Of a DNA stretch of 64,000 nucleotides, positions 30,019 to 38,704 are shown piece by piece. Positions within the stretch are counted from its first letter, which is position 1; every line of letters begins with the position of its first letter. Source of the DNA: Dechloromonas sp. (GTDB taxonomy: Bacteria; Pseudomonadota; Gammaproteobacteria; Burkholderiales; Rhodocyclaceae). The stretch is from assembly GCA_028687035.1 (NCBI GenBank), contig JAQUAX010000001.1, positions 1-64,000 of the forward strand, given 5' to 3'. The position numbers were made by a program, and so were the translations under genes. The notes beneath the pieces are model-generated. The model worked only from the letters and a program-made list of their open reading frames with translations. It ran no database searches and had not been told where the DNA came from.

Positions 30019-30531
30019 ATGACCGAAGCAGTGATCGATCTCCAGGATGCCGTCCAGGCGCCGCCGTCCCTCGGCGGCGGCAGCGCAGTGGCCTCCGTCA
30101 TTCTCGAACGGGCCCGGCAGCGGGCTGCCGCCGAGCAGCTGCCCTACGCCGGCAGCATCGCCCCGCGCGACGCCTGGACGCTGTTCGGTAACGGCGACGC
30201 GGTGCTGGTCGACGTGCGCAGCGCCGAGGAGCGCAAGTTCGTCGGCCAGGTGCCGGAATCGAAGCACGTCGCCTGGATGACCGGGCTGTCGCTGTCGCGC
30301 AATCCGCGCTTCACGAAGGAACTGGAAGGCAAGGCCGGCAAGGACGACGTGGTGCTGCTGCTGTGCCGCAGCGGCAAGCGTTCGGCGGCCGCCGCCGAGG
30401 CGGCGACGAAGGCGGGTTTCCGCAACGTCTTCAACATTCTCGAAGGTTTCGAGGGCGATCTCGACGAGCAGCAGCGTCGCGGCGCCTTCAACGGCTGGCG
30501 CCATGCCGGCCTGCCGTGGATTCAGGACTAA
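30019..30531 (+). CDS. Rhodanese-domain sulfurtransferase
   Basis: The 170-residue cytosolic protein has one rhodanese domain. [20 protein letters not shown] starts the fold and the active-site loop CRSGKRSA carries the persulfide cysteine, so it should be active. It would pass sulfane sulfur to acceptors. AAAGGAATC precedes the ATG. It heads the operon rhodanese-cysK-serine acetyltransferase-XRE under the 29870 promoter and lies upstream of the encapsulin/cysteine desulfurase pair, with which sulfur exchange is plausible. Confidence 0.88.
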   Translation: MTEAVIDLQDAVQAPPSLGGGSAVASVILERARQRAAAEQLPYAGSIAPRDAWTLFGNGDAVLVDVRSAEERKFVGQVPESKHVAWMTGLSLSRNPRFTKELEGKAGKDDVVLLLCRSGKRSAAAAEAATKAGFRNVFNILEGFEGDLDEQQRRGAFNGWRHAGLPWIQD

Positions 30532-30554
30532 ATCACATTTCAGGGAGAAACAGC

Positions 30555-31532
30555 ATGTCCAAGGTTTTCGCAGACAACTCGCAATCGATCGGCCGCACGC
30601 CGCTGATCAAGCTCAACCGCATCATCGACGGCGCCCCGGCCACGGTGCTGGCCAAGATCGAGGGGCGCAACCCGGCCTACTCGGTGAAGTGCCGGATCGG
30701 CGCGGCGCTGATCGACGACGCCGAGCAGCGCGGCCTGCTCGGGCCGGGCAAGGAGCTGGTCGAGCCGACCTCCGGCAACACCGGCATCGCGCTCGCCTTC
30801 GTCGCCGCGGCGCGCGGCATTCCGCTGACGCTGACGATGCCGGAAACCATGAGCCTGGAACGCCGCAAGCTCTTGACCGCCTTCGGCGCCAAGCTGGTGC
30901 TGACCGAAGGCGCCAAGGGCATGGGCGGCGCGATCGCCAAGGCCGAGGAAATCGCCGCCTCCGAGCCGGGCAAGTACGTGCTGCTGCAGCAGTTCAAGAA
31001 CCCGGCCAACCCGGCGATCCACGAAGCGACGACCGGCCCGGAAATCTGGGAGGACACCGACGGCGCGATCGATATCCTGGTCTCCGGCGTCGGCACCGGC
31101 GGCACGATCACCGGCGTTTCCCGCTACATCAAGCAGACCAAGGGCAAGGCGATCCACTCGGTCGCCGTCGAGCCGTCGGCCAGCCCGGTGCTGACCCAGA
31201 CGCGCAACGGCGAGCCGGTCAAGCCCGGTCCGCACAAGATCCAGGGCATCGGCGCCGGTTTCGTGCCGGCCGTGCTCGACCTGTCGCTGGTCGATGCCGT
31301 CGAGCAGGTCGGCAACGAGGAAGCCGTCGAGTACGCCCGCCGCCTGGCGAAGGAGGAGGGCATCATCTCCGGCATCTCGAGCGGCGCCGCGGTCGCCGCA
31401 GCGGTCCGCCTGGCCAGGCAGCCGGAGAACGCCGGCAAGACCATCGTCGCGGTGCTGCCCGATTCCGGCGAGCGTTACCTGAGCTCGGTGCTGTTCGAAG
31501 GCTTGTTCAACGAAGCCGGATTGCCGGCATGA
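30555..31532 (+). CDS. cysK: Cysteine synthase (O-acetylserine sulfhydrylase)
   Basis: The 325-residue PLP enzyme makes cysteine from O-acetylserine and sulfide. The PLP lysine is Lys45 in [17 protein letters not shown] at about 72-77 binds the substrate carboxylate; [10 protein letters not shown] binds the PLP phosphate. The motif resembles CysK A-type enzymes. Serine acetyltransferase overlaps its stop by 4 nt, so substrate supply and cysteine formation are coupled and the two may form the cysteine synthase complex. Confidence 0.92.
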   Translation: MSKVFADNSQSIGRTPLIKLNRIIDGAPATVLAKIEGRNPAYSVKCRIGAALIDDAEQRGLLGPGKELVEPTSGNTGIALAFVAAARGIPLTLTMPETMSLERRKLLTAFGAKLVLTEGAKGMGGAIAKAEEIAASEPGKYVLLQQFKNPANPAIHEATTGPEIWEDTDGAIDILVSGVGTGGTITGVSRYIKQTKGKAIHSVAVEPSASPVLTQTRNGEPVKPGPHKIQGIGAGFVPAVLDLSLVDAVEQVGNEEAVEYARRLAKEEGIISGISSGAAVAAAVRLARQPENAGKTIVAVLPDSGERYLSSVLFEGLFNEAGLPA

Positions 31533-32494
31533 GGCATCCGGTGGCCAACGCCTCCCCGGCCTACGCCCAGATCGGCGGCTGGGGCGTCAAGGAAATCGTC
31601 GCCGAGCTGCACGCGGTGCGCGACGACTGGCGCGCCGCGCAGCAGCGCAGCCGGGAGTTCGCCGTGCGCGAATTCCCGTCGCGCGACGCGCTGCGCGAAA
31701 TCGCCGACGCGCTGTGCGGCGTGCTGTTCCCGATGCGTCTCGGTCCGGCCGAACTGCACCAGGAGGGCGAGGACTTCTACGTCGGCCACACGCTGGACAC
31801 CGCACTGAACGCGCTGTTCCACCAGGTCCAGCTCGAACTGGGCTACAGCCTGCGCCAGCAATGCGATGAGAAGGAAGGCATCGAGGCGCAGGCGGCCGAA
31901 ATCGTCCGCGCCTTCGCGCAGCAGCTGCCGGCCCTGCGCCGCCTGCTCGACAGCGACGTCGCGGCGGCCTACCAGGGCGACCCGGCAGCGCGCAGCGTCG
32001 ACGAGGTGCTGCTGTGCTACCCGGGCATCCTGGCGGTGATCCACCACCGGCTGGCGCACGCGCTGTACCGGCTGGGCGCGCCGCTGGTCGCCCGGATCCT
32101 GGCCGAGATCGCCCATTCGTCGACCGGCATCGACATCCATCCGGGCGCGCAGATCGGCGCCGGTTTCTTCATCGACCACGGCACCGGCGTCGTCATCGGC
32201 GAGACGACGGTGATCGGCGAGCGCGTCCGCCTGTATCAGGCGGTCACGCTGGGCGCCAAGCGCTTCACGCAGGACGAGAGCGGGGCGCTCGAGAAGGGGG
32301 CGGCCCGCCATCCCATCCTCGAGGACGAGGTCGTCGTCTATGCCGGGGCGACCATCCTCGGCCGCATCACGATCGGCCGCGGGTCGAGCATCGGGGGCAA
32401 CGTCTGGCTGACGAAGAGCGTGCCGCCGGGCAGCCATGTGACGCAGGCCAGCGTCCAGCACGAGCCGGGCGGTGCCGGCAGGGTCCGCCAATGA
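31529..32494 (+). CDS. Serine O-acetyltransferase (EpsC-type)
   Basis: The 321-residue enzyme makes O-acetylserine. A long N-terminal helical part (about 1-185) is followed by the hexapeptide-repeat left-handed beta helix ([20 protein letters not shown], with the catalytic [14 protein letters not shown]). It is longer than CysE and resembles EpsC/SrpH-type acetyltransferases, the type encoded near SrpI encapsulins. The C-terminus lacks the usual CysE isoleucine tail that docks in CysK. It overlaps cysK and the XRE gene by 4 nt each. Confidence 0.88.
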   Translation: MRHPVANASPAYAQIGGWGVKEIVAELHAVRDDWRAAQQRSREFAVREFPSRDALREIADALCGVLFPMRLGPAELHQEGEDFYVGHTLDTALNALFHQVQLELGYSLRQQCDEKEGIEAQAAEIVRAFAQQLPALRRLLDSDVAAAYQGDPAARSVDEVLLCYPGILAVIHHRLAHALYRLGAPLVARILAEIAHSSTGIDIHPGAQIGAGFFIDHGTGVVIGETTVIGERVRLYQAVTLGAKRFTQDESGALEKGAARHPILEDEVVVYAGATILGRITIGRGSSIGGNVWLTKSVPPGSHVTQASVQHEPGGAGRVRQ

Positions 32495-32730
32495 GCGGGC
32501 TGGTCCGCGAGTTCGGGAGTTCGGTCCGGCATTTCCGCGAGCGGCGCGGCTGGTCGCAGGAATTGCTGGCCGAGAAGGCCGACCTCAACCGTTCCTACCT
32601 CGGCGAGGTCGAGCGCGGCGCCGTGATGCCGTCGCTGGCCACCGCCGCCAAGCTGGCCGCGGCCTTCGAGTTGCCGCTGTCCGGCCTCCTGGCCCATTGC
32701 GAAGCGCGGGAAGGCGAAGCGGCCCATTGA
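32491..32730 (+). CDS. XRE-family small DNA-binding regulator
   Basis: The 79-residue protein consists of one helix-turn-helix of the Cro/C1 type (FRERRGWSQELLAEKADLNRSYLGEVERG). A short tail containing HCEAREGE follows. It overlaps the acetyltransferase stop (ATGA) and ends about 95 nt before the encapsulin gene. A perfect 8-bp dyad at 32771-32797 lies in that gap and is its likely operator, which would make it the local switch for the encapsulin and desulfurase genes. Confidence 0.85.
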   Translation: MSGLVREFGSSVRHFRERRGWSQELLAEKADLNRSYLGEVERGAVMPSLATAAKLAAAFELPLSGLLAHCEAREGEAAH

Positions 32731-32770
32731 TGGCCATAGCATGTTGAAGGCGCTTAGAAGGCTTTCGACA

Positions 32771-32797
32771 ATGCTTATCCGGATTTTTCATAAGCAT
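32771..32797. promoter_or_regulatory. ATGCTTAT-N11-ATAAGCAT operator before the encapsulin gene
   Basis: A perfect inverted repeat with 11-nt spacing sits between the XRE gene and the encapsulin gene. Its arms echo the TGCTTATC and ATAAGCA cores in several sulfur-type elements, but there is no TCGTT with correctly placed -10 behind it. It may bind the adjacent XRE protein or the same LysR-type activator in another mode. Confidence 0.45.
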
Positions 32798-32826
32798 TTT
32801 TCATTCTGAACCAAGGAGAAGCGTCC

Positions 32827-33753
32827 ATGGCGCAACACCCCGAAGCCACTGCCCTCGGCGACATCGCCGCCCGGCAGCTTGCCAATGCCACCAAGACCAC
32901 GGCCCAGCTGCCGACCATCACGCCGCGCTGGCTGGTGCACCTGCTGCAGTGGCTGCCGGTCGAGGCCGGCATCTACCGGCTGAACACCGTCAAGAATCCG
33001 CGCGACGTCCGCGTCGCGTGCTCGCAGCGCGATGAATCGGAACTGCCGCAGACCTACGTCGATTACGACGAGGCGCCGCGCGAATATTTCCTGAACGCCG
33101 TCACCACCATCCTCGACGTCCATACCCGCGTTTCCGACCTCTATTCGAGCCCGCATGACCAGATCAAGGAACAGCTGCGGCTGACCATCGAGACGATCAA
33201 GGAGCGCCAGGAATCCGAGCTGATCAACAACCCGGACTACGGCCTGCTGGCCAACGTCCATGACGACCAGATCATCTCGACGCTGACCGGCGCGCCGACC
33301 CCGGACGACCTCGACGAGCTGCTGACCAAGGTCTGGAAGGAGCCGGCGTTCTTCCTCGCCCACCCGCTGGCGATCGCCGCCTTCGGCCGCGAATGCACCC
33401 GGCGTGGCGTGCCGCCCCCGACCGTGTCGCTGTTCGGCGCGCAGTTCCTGACCTGGCGCGGCATCCCGCTGATCCCGTCGGACAAGATCCCGGTCGACGG
33501 CGGCAAGACCAAGATCCTGCTGCTGCGCGTCGGGGAAAAGCGCCAGGGCGTCGTCGGCCTGTTCCAGCCGGGGCTGGCCGGCGAGCAGTCGCCGGGCCTG
33601 TCGGTGCGCTTCATGGGCATCAACCGCAACGCCATCGCGTCCTACCTGATTTCGCTGTACTGCTCGCTGGCCGTGCTGGTCCCGGACGCGCTGGCGGTGC
33701 TCGATGACGTGGAGATCGGCAAGTACCATGACTATCCCGACACCTACAAGTAA
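32827..33753 (+). CDS. Family 2A encapsulin shell protein (SrpI-like)
   Basis: The 308-residue protein has the HK97-like shell architecture of SrpI-type encapsulins. The N-terminal arm contains ITPRWLVHLLQWLPVEAGIY. A spine-helix region follows (VDYDEAPREYFLNAVTTILD, SSPHDQIKEQLRLTIETIKE), then the A-domain, ending EIGKYHDYPDTYK. Many copies assemble into an icosahedral protein cage. Family 2A shells are known to package cysteine desulfurases with disordered N-terminal tails, and exactly such a gene overlaps the 3' end by 26 nt. The cage probably sequesters or stores sulfur made from cysteine. AAGGAGAAG precedes the ATG at 32827. Confidence 0.9.
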   Translation: MAQHPEATALGDIAARQLANATKTTAQLPTITPRWLVHLLQWLPVEAGIYRLNTVKNPRDVRVACSQRDESELPQTYVDYDEAPREYFLNAVTTILDVHTRVSDLYSSPHDQIKEQLRLTIETIKERQESELINNPDYGLLANVHDDQIISTLTGAPTPDDLDELLTKVWKEPAFFLAHPLAIAAFGRECTRRGVPPPTVSLFGAQFLTWRGIPLIPSDKIPVDGGKTKILLLRVGEKRQGVVGLFQPGLAGEQSPGLSVRFMGINRNAIASYLISLYCSLAVLVPDALAVLDDVEIGKYHDYPDTYK

Positions 33754-35572
33754 GGGCCTCAGTGGCGTCACCTCCGGGCTGGCCGGCGCGCCGGCGCCGG
33801 GCCTTCCGGATGAGGCGACGCTCGGCCGGCTGGCGTCGGAATTCTTCCGCGCGCTGCCGGGCGACGCGCTGCCGTCGTTCGACCTGCCGACCTCGCTCGG
33901 CGCCGGCTCGGCGCCGGCGCCCGAACTGAGCCTGGCGCAGTCGGGGCCGAGCGTGCTGCCGCAGCCGGTCGCGCCGGACCCGGTCGACCCGGCCGGCGGC
34001 AGCGAATTCGGCGTGCCCGAGGCCTACGCGGCCACGGTCCCCGCCGTGGCGCCGCCGCAGCCGCCGGGGGCTGACCACCTGCCGGTGGCGGTGCCGTCGT
34101 CGCCGTACTACTTCATCGGCGAAGCCAGCCCCTACCGGTCGTCTGCGTCGCCGAAGGTGCCGGAAAACCGCGTCGTCGCCCAGAGCTTCGGCCTGCCGGG
34201 GCAGGGCGAATTGCTGGCGCTGCTGGCCGGTCTCGGCGACGACCGGAAATCGGCCGATTTCGGCGGTCGACCGCAGAATCCGGGCAATTTCTATTTCCTC
34301 GATGCGGCGCGCGAACCGGAAATCGCCCCGAGTGCGCGCCCGCCGTTCGACGTCAACGCCGTGCGCCGCGACTTCCCGATCCTGCAGGAAAGGGTGAACG
34401 GTAAGCCGCTGGTCTGGTTCGACAACGCCGCGACGACGCAGAAGCCGCAGGCGGTGATCGACCGCCTGGCGTATTTCTACGCGCACGAGAATTCCAACAT
34501 CCACCGCGCGGCGCACGAACTGGCGGCGCGGGCGACCGATGCCTACGAGGCGGCGCGGCAGAAGGTGCAGCGTTTCCTCGGCGCCGGTTCGGCCGACGAG
34601 ATCATCTTCGTCCGCGGTGCGACAGAAGCCATCAACCTGGTCGCCAAGACCTGGGGCGTGCAGAACATCGGCGAAGGCGACGAGATCGTCGTGTCGCTGC
34701 TGGAGCACCACGCCAACATCGTGCCCTGGCAGCAGCTGGCGGCGCAGGTCGGCGCGAAGATCCGGGTGATTCCGGTCGACGACACGGGGCAGCTGAAGCT
34801 CGACGAGTTGCAGAAGCTGCTGAACGCCCGGACCAGGCTGGTGTCGGTGACGCAGGTGTCGAACGCGCTGGGTACGGTGACGCCGATCAAGCAGGTCGTC
34901 GACATGGCGCATGCGGCCGGCGCGAAAGTGCTGGTCGACGGCGCGCAGTCGGTGTCGCACCTGCGCGTCAATGTGCAGGCGCTCGATGCCGACTTCTTCG
35001 TGTTCTCGGGCCACAAGATCTTCGGCCCGACCGGCATCGGCGTCGTCTACGGCAAGCAGGCGCTGCTCGAGCAGATGCCCCCGTGGCAGGGCGGCGGCAA
35101 CATGATCGCCGACGTGACCTTCGAGAAGACGCTGTTCCAGCCGGCGCCGAACAAGTTCGAGGCGGGCACCGGCAACATCGCCGACGCCGTCGGGCTGGGC
35201 GCGGCGCTCGATTACGTCGAGCGCATCGGCATCGAGAACATCGCCCGCTACGAGCATGACCTGCTGGTCTATGCGACGCGCGGCCTGTCGGCCATTCCCG
35301 GCGTGCGCCTGATCGGCACCGCGGCGGACAAGGCCAGCGTTGCGTCCTTCGTGCTTGCCGGCTACTCGACCGAGGAAGTCGGCCGGGCGCTGAACGAGGA
35401 AGGCATCGCGGTGCGCTCAGGCCACCACTGCGCGCAGCCCATCCTGCGCCGTTTCGGCGTCGAGGCGACGGTGCGGCCGTCGCTGGCGTTCTACAACACC
35501 TGCGAGGAAATCGACCGCATGCTCGCCGTCGTGCGCCGGTTGGCGCGCGGCAAGGGCCAGGTCGCCGCGTAG
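33728..35572 (+). CDS. Encapsulated SufS-like cysteine desulfurase with disordered cargo-loading domain
   Basis: Of about 614 residues, the first 205 or so are Pro/Ala/Gly-rich and low in order. They hold short conserved-looking islands (GLPDEATLGRLASEFFRALP, PSSPYYFIGEASPYR) that fit the encapsulin targeting domain. The rest is a class V aminotransferase desulfurase. The PLP lysine is about Lys430 in FSGHKIFGPTG and the persulfide cysteine about Cys568 in RSGHHCAQPIL. It converts cysteine to alanine plus enzyme-bound sulfur inside the shell. The ATG at 33728 overlaps the shell gene; an ATG at 33704 is less likely. A terminator follows. Confidence 0.9.
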   Translation: MTIPTPTSKGLSGVTSGLAGAPAPGLPDEATLGRLASEFFRALPGDALPSFDLPTSLGAGSAPAPELSLAQSGPSVLPQPVAPDPVDPAGGSEFGVPEAYAATVPAVAPPQPPGADHLPVAVPSSPYYFIGEASPYRSSASPKVPENRVVAQSFGLPGQGELLALLAGLGDDRKSADFGGRPQNPGNFYFLDAAREPEIAPSARPPFDVNAVRRDFPILQERVNGKPLVWFDNAATTQKPQAVIDRLAYFYAHENSNIHRAAHELAARATDAYEAARQKVQRFLGAGSADEIIFVRGATEAINLVAKTWGVQNIGEGDEIVVSLLEHHANIVPWQQLAAQVGAKIRVIPVDDTGQLKLDELQKLLNARTRLVSVTQVSNALGTVTPIKQVVDMAHAAGAKVLVDGAQSVSHLRVNVQALDADFFVFSGHKIFGPTGIGVVYGKQALLEQMPPWQGGGNMIADVTFEKTLFQPAPNKFEAGTGNIADAVGLGAALDYVERIGIENIARYEHDLLVYATRGLSAIPGVRLIGTAADKASVASFVLAGYSTEEVGRALNEEGIAVRSGHHCAQPILRRFGVEATVRPSLAFYNTCEEIDRMLAVVRRLARGKGQVAA

Positions 35573-35593
35573 TCTTTTCCGCGGTCGACGGCA

Positions 35594-35624
35594 AAACGGG
35601 CCCGATTTCCGGGCCCGTTTTTTT
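35594..35624. terminator. Bidirectional terminator after the desulfurase gene
   Basis: AACGGGCCCG (35595-35604) and its complement (35609-35618) form a GC-rich stem with T-runs on the right and A-runs on the left. It serves the convergent desulfurase and glycine-zipper genes. Confidence 0.8.
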
Positions 35625-35637
35625 GGGAAATCCCCGC

Positions 35638-36183
35638 TCAGTTCTTCGGCGGCTCGTCGATGACCAGATGGCCGTCGCGCACCGGAATCTTGGTGCCCGG
35701 GTTGTAGGCCATGCGGACCATGTCCTGCTTGCCGTCCAGCCGGTAGGTGACGTCGTAGCCGAGATGCTTCTCGAAACTGTCGTAGACCGTCTTGCAGCGC
35801 CGCTCGACGCTGCTTTCGGTGTCCCGGTTCTGCAGGTTCTGCTGCACCTTGTTGCCGGCGTAGCCGCCGGCTGCGGCGCCGGCGACGATCGCCAGCTTCT
35901 TGCCGGTGCCCTGGCCGACCGCGCTGCCGAGCAGGCCGCCGGCGACCGCACCGATCGCCGTGCCGGCGATCCGGTGCTGGTCGCGCACCGCAGCGCGGCG
36001 CTGGACCGGCACGTCGACGCATTCCTCGCGCGGCGTCCGGACCGTTTCGGTCGCTTCCTTGGCCGACAGCACCTCGGCGAAAACGGGTTGCTTGATTTGC
36101 TGATAGCCGGTCACGCCGGCTGCGGTCACCGCGGTGACGACGACGCCGCCGATCAGCATGCCTTTCAACATCGACTTGTCCAT
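35638..36183 (-). CDS. Glycine-zipper envelope protein
   Basis: The 181-residue protein has an N-terminal hydrophobic anchor (MLIGGVVVTAVTAAGVTGYQ). A central glycine-zipper 2TM segment (IAGTAIGAVAGGLLGSAVGQ, then KKLAIVAGAAAGGYAGNKV, about 74-112) is followed by a polar C-terminal domain with GYDVTYRLDGKQDMVRM. It resembles Rick_17kDa/SlyB-like envelope proteins. Function unknown; probably linked to envelope integrity. Monocistronic, convergent with the desulfurase gene. Confidence 0.75.
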   Translation of the reverse strand: MDKSMLKGMLIGGVVVTAVTAAGVTGYQQIKQPVFAEVLSAKEATETVRTPREECVDVPVQRRAAVRDQHRIAGTAIGAVAGGLLGSAVGQGTGKKLAIVAGAAAGGYAGNKVQQNLQNRDTESSVERRCKTVYDSFEKHLGYDVTYRLDGKQDMVRMAYNPGTKIPVRDGHLVIDEPPKN

Positions 36184-36592
36184 GTGCGTATTCCTCGAGA
36201 TGGGGTTGTGCGGAGCCGGTCGATCCGGCTTTCATTTATTCCGAATCCGGCATTTTAACCACCGCAGGTTAATCGGACCTTAACGGCGTGGCCTGCTGCG
36301 GATTCAGCACCCGGGGCGGAAGGCTGTTCCGCATTCAGCAGGCCGCGCTTCCGCGGGAGGGATGGTCGGCCTTTGCCACCTCCGTCGATGACCCGGTCCG
36401 TCAAGGCATTTTTCCATTCGAATCAGTGTGTTGGACCGGTCGTTCCATCCGGGGTTCAGCGCCGGTCGCATGGCCGGAGGGGCTGGCACGTTAGCTGCGA
36501 ACTTCCTGGCGAGGCCGGCACGGGAAGCCGGATCGAGATCGAGGGCGCGCCGTGCGCCCGCCAACACATCACAGCTACCGCGAGGAAAAAAC
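36184..36592. other. Gap between glycine-zipper and secreted rhodanese genes
   Basis: Roughly 410 bases hold the divergent promoters. An AT-rich stretch (36236-36285) lies near the glycine-zipper start. A TCGTTC core at 36440-36445 was considered as a sulfur-type site but has no TAnnnT hexamer at the right distance. No gene or hairpin was found. Confidence 0.4.
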
Positions 36593-37048
36593 ATGAACAA
36601 GCTGCTCAACTTTCTGGCCATCGTCGGCCTGACGCTCGGCACGACCGTCGCTTCCGCCCAGCAGGCCGGCGGCGCCCCGGCCGCACCGGAACACAAGGCC
36701 AAGTCGCCCAAGCTCAACCGCGCCCAGGTCGACGCGCTGCTGGCCAGGCCGGACCAGGTCGTCGTCATCGACGTGCGCCGCCCGGACGAGCTGACCAAGA
36801 TCGGCGGTTTTCCGGTCTACCTGAGCATCCAGGCCAAGGAACTGGAGAAGAGCCTGGCCTACATCCCGAAGGACCGCAGCCTGGTCACGGTGTCCAACCA
36901 CGCCGGCCGCGCCGTCCGCTCGGCCGACCTGCTGGCCGACAAGGGCTTCAAGGTCGTCGGCGCGATCGGCGCCCAGGACTACGAGGCCGAAGGCGGCACG
37001 CTGACCCGGATCGCCCCGCCGCAACCGAAGCAGGCATCCGCCAACTGA
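36593..37048 (+). CDS. Secreted rhodanese-like protein lacking the catalytic cysteine
   Basis: The 151-residue protein has a signal peptide (MNKLLNFLAIVGLTLGTTVASA, cleavage near residue 22). A rhodanese fold follows (VDALLARPDQVVVIDVRRPD, GGFPVYLSIQAKELEKSL). The active-site loop reads VSNHAGRAVRSA, so serine stands where the persulfide cysteine should be. It is therefore probably a binding or scaffold domain rather than a sulfurtransferase. It heads a six- to seven-gene plus-strand cluster of membrane and periplasmic redox proteins. Confidence 0.75.
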   Translation: MNKLLNFLAIVGLTLGTTVASAQQAGGAPAAPEHKAKSPKLNRAQVDALLARPDQVVVIDVRRPDELTKIGGFPVYLSIQAKELEKSLAYIPKDRSLVTVSNHAGRAVRSADLLADKGFKVVGAIGAQDYEAEGGTLTRIAPPQPKQASAN

Positions 37049-37109
37049 TCCGTCGATAACACGAACCGGCCGGGCCGCCCCGGCGCCGGCCGGTCCAGGG
37101 AGAATAGCC

Positions 37110-37604
37110 ATGTCATTGATCCTCGAGCTCGCGCAGGGCCTGCAATATTCCGCGCTGGGCGTCGCCCTCGCCGAATCGGCCTACGCCTTTCCGCTGATCG
37201 AAGCCCTCCACCTGATCGGTCTGTCCGTCTCGGTCGGCCTGATCTTCCTGATCGACCTGCGGCTGATCGGGGTTTTCCTGAAGCACGTGCCGGTCACCGA
37301 CCTGCTGCACCAGACGCGTCCGCTGGTCCTCGGCGGCTTCGCGGTGGTCTTCGTGACCGGCGTGCTGTTGTTCTGGTCCGAAGCGGCGACCGTCATCGTC
37401 AGCCCGGCCTTCCCGGTCAAGTTCCTGTTCATCGCGATCGCCGGCCTCAACGCGCTGTATTTCGAGTTCCGGATCGCCAAGCGACCGCCGGTCGCCGAGA
37501 ACCATGCCGTGCTGCCGGCCTCGGTACGCACCGCCGGGCTCGTTTCGCTGGCCTCGTGGAGCGCGGTGATCGTCGCCGGCCGCCTGATTCCCTACCTGCC
37601 CTGA
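37110..37604 (+). CDS. DUF6644-like integral membrane protein
   Basis: The 164-residue protein has four hydrophobic segments (about 28-50, 70-90, 96-116 and 138-158). Histidines lie near the first segment (EALHLIG) and before the second (FLKHVPVTDLLHQ). The layout resembles small four-helix membrane proteins that may bind heme, though no family function is established. A paralogue follows 35 nt later. GGGAGAATAGCC precedes the ATG. Confidence 0.65.
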   Translation: MSLILELAQGLQYSALGVALAESAYAFPLIEALHLIGLSVSVGLIFLIDLRLIGVFLKHVPVTDLLHQTRPLVLGGFAVVFVTGVLLFWSEAATVIVSPAFPVKFLFIAIAGLNALYFEFRIAKRPPVAENHAVLPASVRTAGLVSLASWSAVIVAGRLIPYLP

Positions 37605-37639
37605 GGCCGTCCGGCCCGTTCATTTCAGGACGAAAAACC

Positions 37640-38113
37640 ATGTCTACCGTAGAAGTGCTCACCTCGCTGCAAAACAGCGCCCTCGGCCACGCGATCGCCA
37701 AGTCCGACCACCTGGTCGGCGCCGCGGCGCAGGTCTTCCATGTGCTCGGCTTCGTCGTGCTGCTCGCCGCGGTCGTGCTGATCAACCTGCGCCTGAGCGG
37801 CGTCGCGCTGCAGGGCCAGAGCATCCCGAACGTCGCCCGCGAACCGCTGCGCCTGGTCTGGCTCGGCCTGGCGCTGGCCGTGATCACCGGCATCCTGATG
37901 TTCGTGTCGGCGCCGCTGCTCTATTACGCCAACCCGGCCTTCGTCACCAAGATCTGGCTGCTCGGCGCCGCCGTGCTGCTGCAGGTCACGCTGTACCGCC
38001 GGGTCGTCGCCAGCGAGCGGCCGAGCCGCCTGCTGGCGCGGAGCGCCGTGCTGCTGTCCATCCTGCTGTGGTTCGGCGTCGGCGTGACCGGCCGGGCCAT
38101 CGGCTACATCTGA
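37640..38113 (+). CDS. DUF6644-like integral membrane protein, paralogue
   Basis: The 157-residue protein has four hydrophobic segments and the same opening pattern as the preceding gene (LTSLQNSALGHAIAKSDHLV versus LAQGLQYSALGVALAESAYA). The two therefore arose by duplication. AAQVFHVLGF carries a histidine in the equivalent place to the first copy's ALHLIG. The pair probably forms a heterodimer in the inner membrane. The next gene, a cytochrome-like lipoprotein, begins 9 nt later, which hints at electron transfer. Confidence 0.65.
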   Translation: MSTVEVLTSLQNSALGHAIAKSDHLVGAAAQVFHVLGFVVLLAAVVLINLRLSGVALQGQSIPNVAREPLRLVWLGLALAVITGILMFVSAPLLYYANPAFVTKIWLLGAAVLLQVTLYRRVVASERPSRLLARSAVLLSILLWFGVGVTGRAIGYI

Positions 38114-38122
38114 GAGGCGGCG

Positions 38123-38668
38123 ATGCAACGAATCCTCCGTTCGCTGCCGGTGCTGCTGCTGGCCGGCCTCGCGGCCTGCCAAGGCGAGTCCGGCCCGCGC
38201 TTCGCGACGAGCGCCTCGCTGCAAGACCTGATGGTTTCCATCGTTGATCCGGCCGCCGACGCGCTGTGGGAATCGGTCGGCAGCGTGTCGACCGCGGCCG
38301 GCGTCGAGGAGCGCGTGCCGCGCACCGACGACGACTGGCAGGCGTTGCGCCGGCAGGCGATCATGCTGGTCGAGTCGGCCAACCTGCTGCAGATTCGCGG
38401 CCGCCCGGTCGTCGTTGCCGGCGGCCAGGTCGAGGATGCGCATGTGCCCGGTGTGCTGCCGGCCGCCGGCATCGCGCAGGCGATCGCGGCGCAGCGCCAG
38501 GTGTTCGACGGCGAGGCGCAACGTTTCCGCGAAGTCGCCGACAAGGCGTTGCGGGCGATCGACGCGAAGAGCGTTCCCGGCCTGCTCAACGCCGGCGGCC
38601 AGCTGCAGGAAGCCTGCGAGAGCTGCCACCGCAAGTTCTGGTATCCGAACGCCCGCCAGCCGGGTTGA
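38123..38668 (+). CDS. Cytochrome c'-like lipoprotein with C-terminal heme site
   Basis: The 181-residue protein has a lipoprotein signal (LPVLLLAGLAAC, Cys at about 19). A helical body follows, and a single heme-binding CESCH lies near the C-terminus (QEACESCHRKFWYPN), the arrangement of c'-type cytochromes. It should sit at the periplasmic face and could accept electrons from the two membrane proteins upstream. c'-type cytochromes often bind NO or CO; that role is not shown here. Confidence 0.75.
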   Translation: MQRILRSLPVLLLAGLAACQGESGPRFATSASLQDLMVSIVDPAADALWESVGSVSTAAGVEERVPRTDDDWQALRRQAIMLVESANLLQIRGRPVVVAGGQVEDAHVPGVLPAAGIAQAIAAQRQVFDGEAQRFREVADKALRAIDAKSVPGLLNAGGQLQEACESCHRKFWYPNARQPG

Positions 38669-38704
38669 GCGGCCGTCTTAACCCTCCCTCATGAGAACGC
38701 ATCA

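Noticed and set aside
36420..36471. TCGTTC core at 36440-36445 as a further sulfur-type promoter for the secreted rhodanese
   Set aside because: The base 21 nt beyond starts TCGCAT rather than TAnnnT, and the 26-bp block lacks the AT start and other shared bases.
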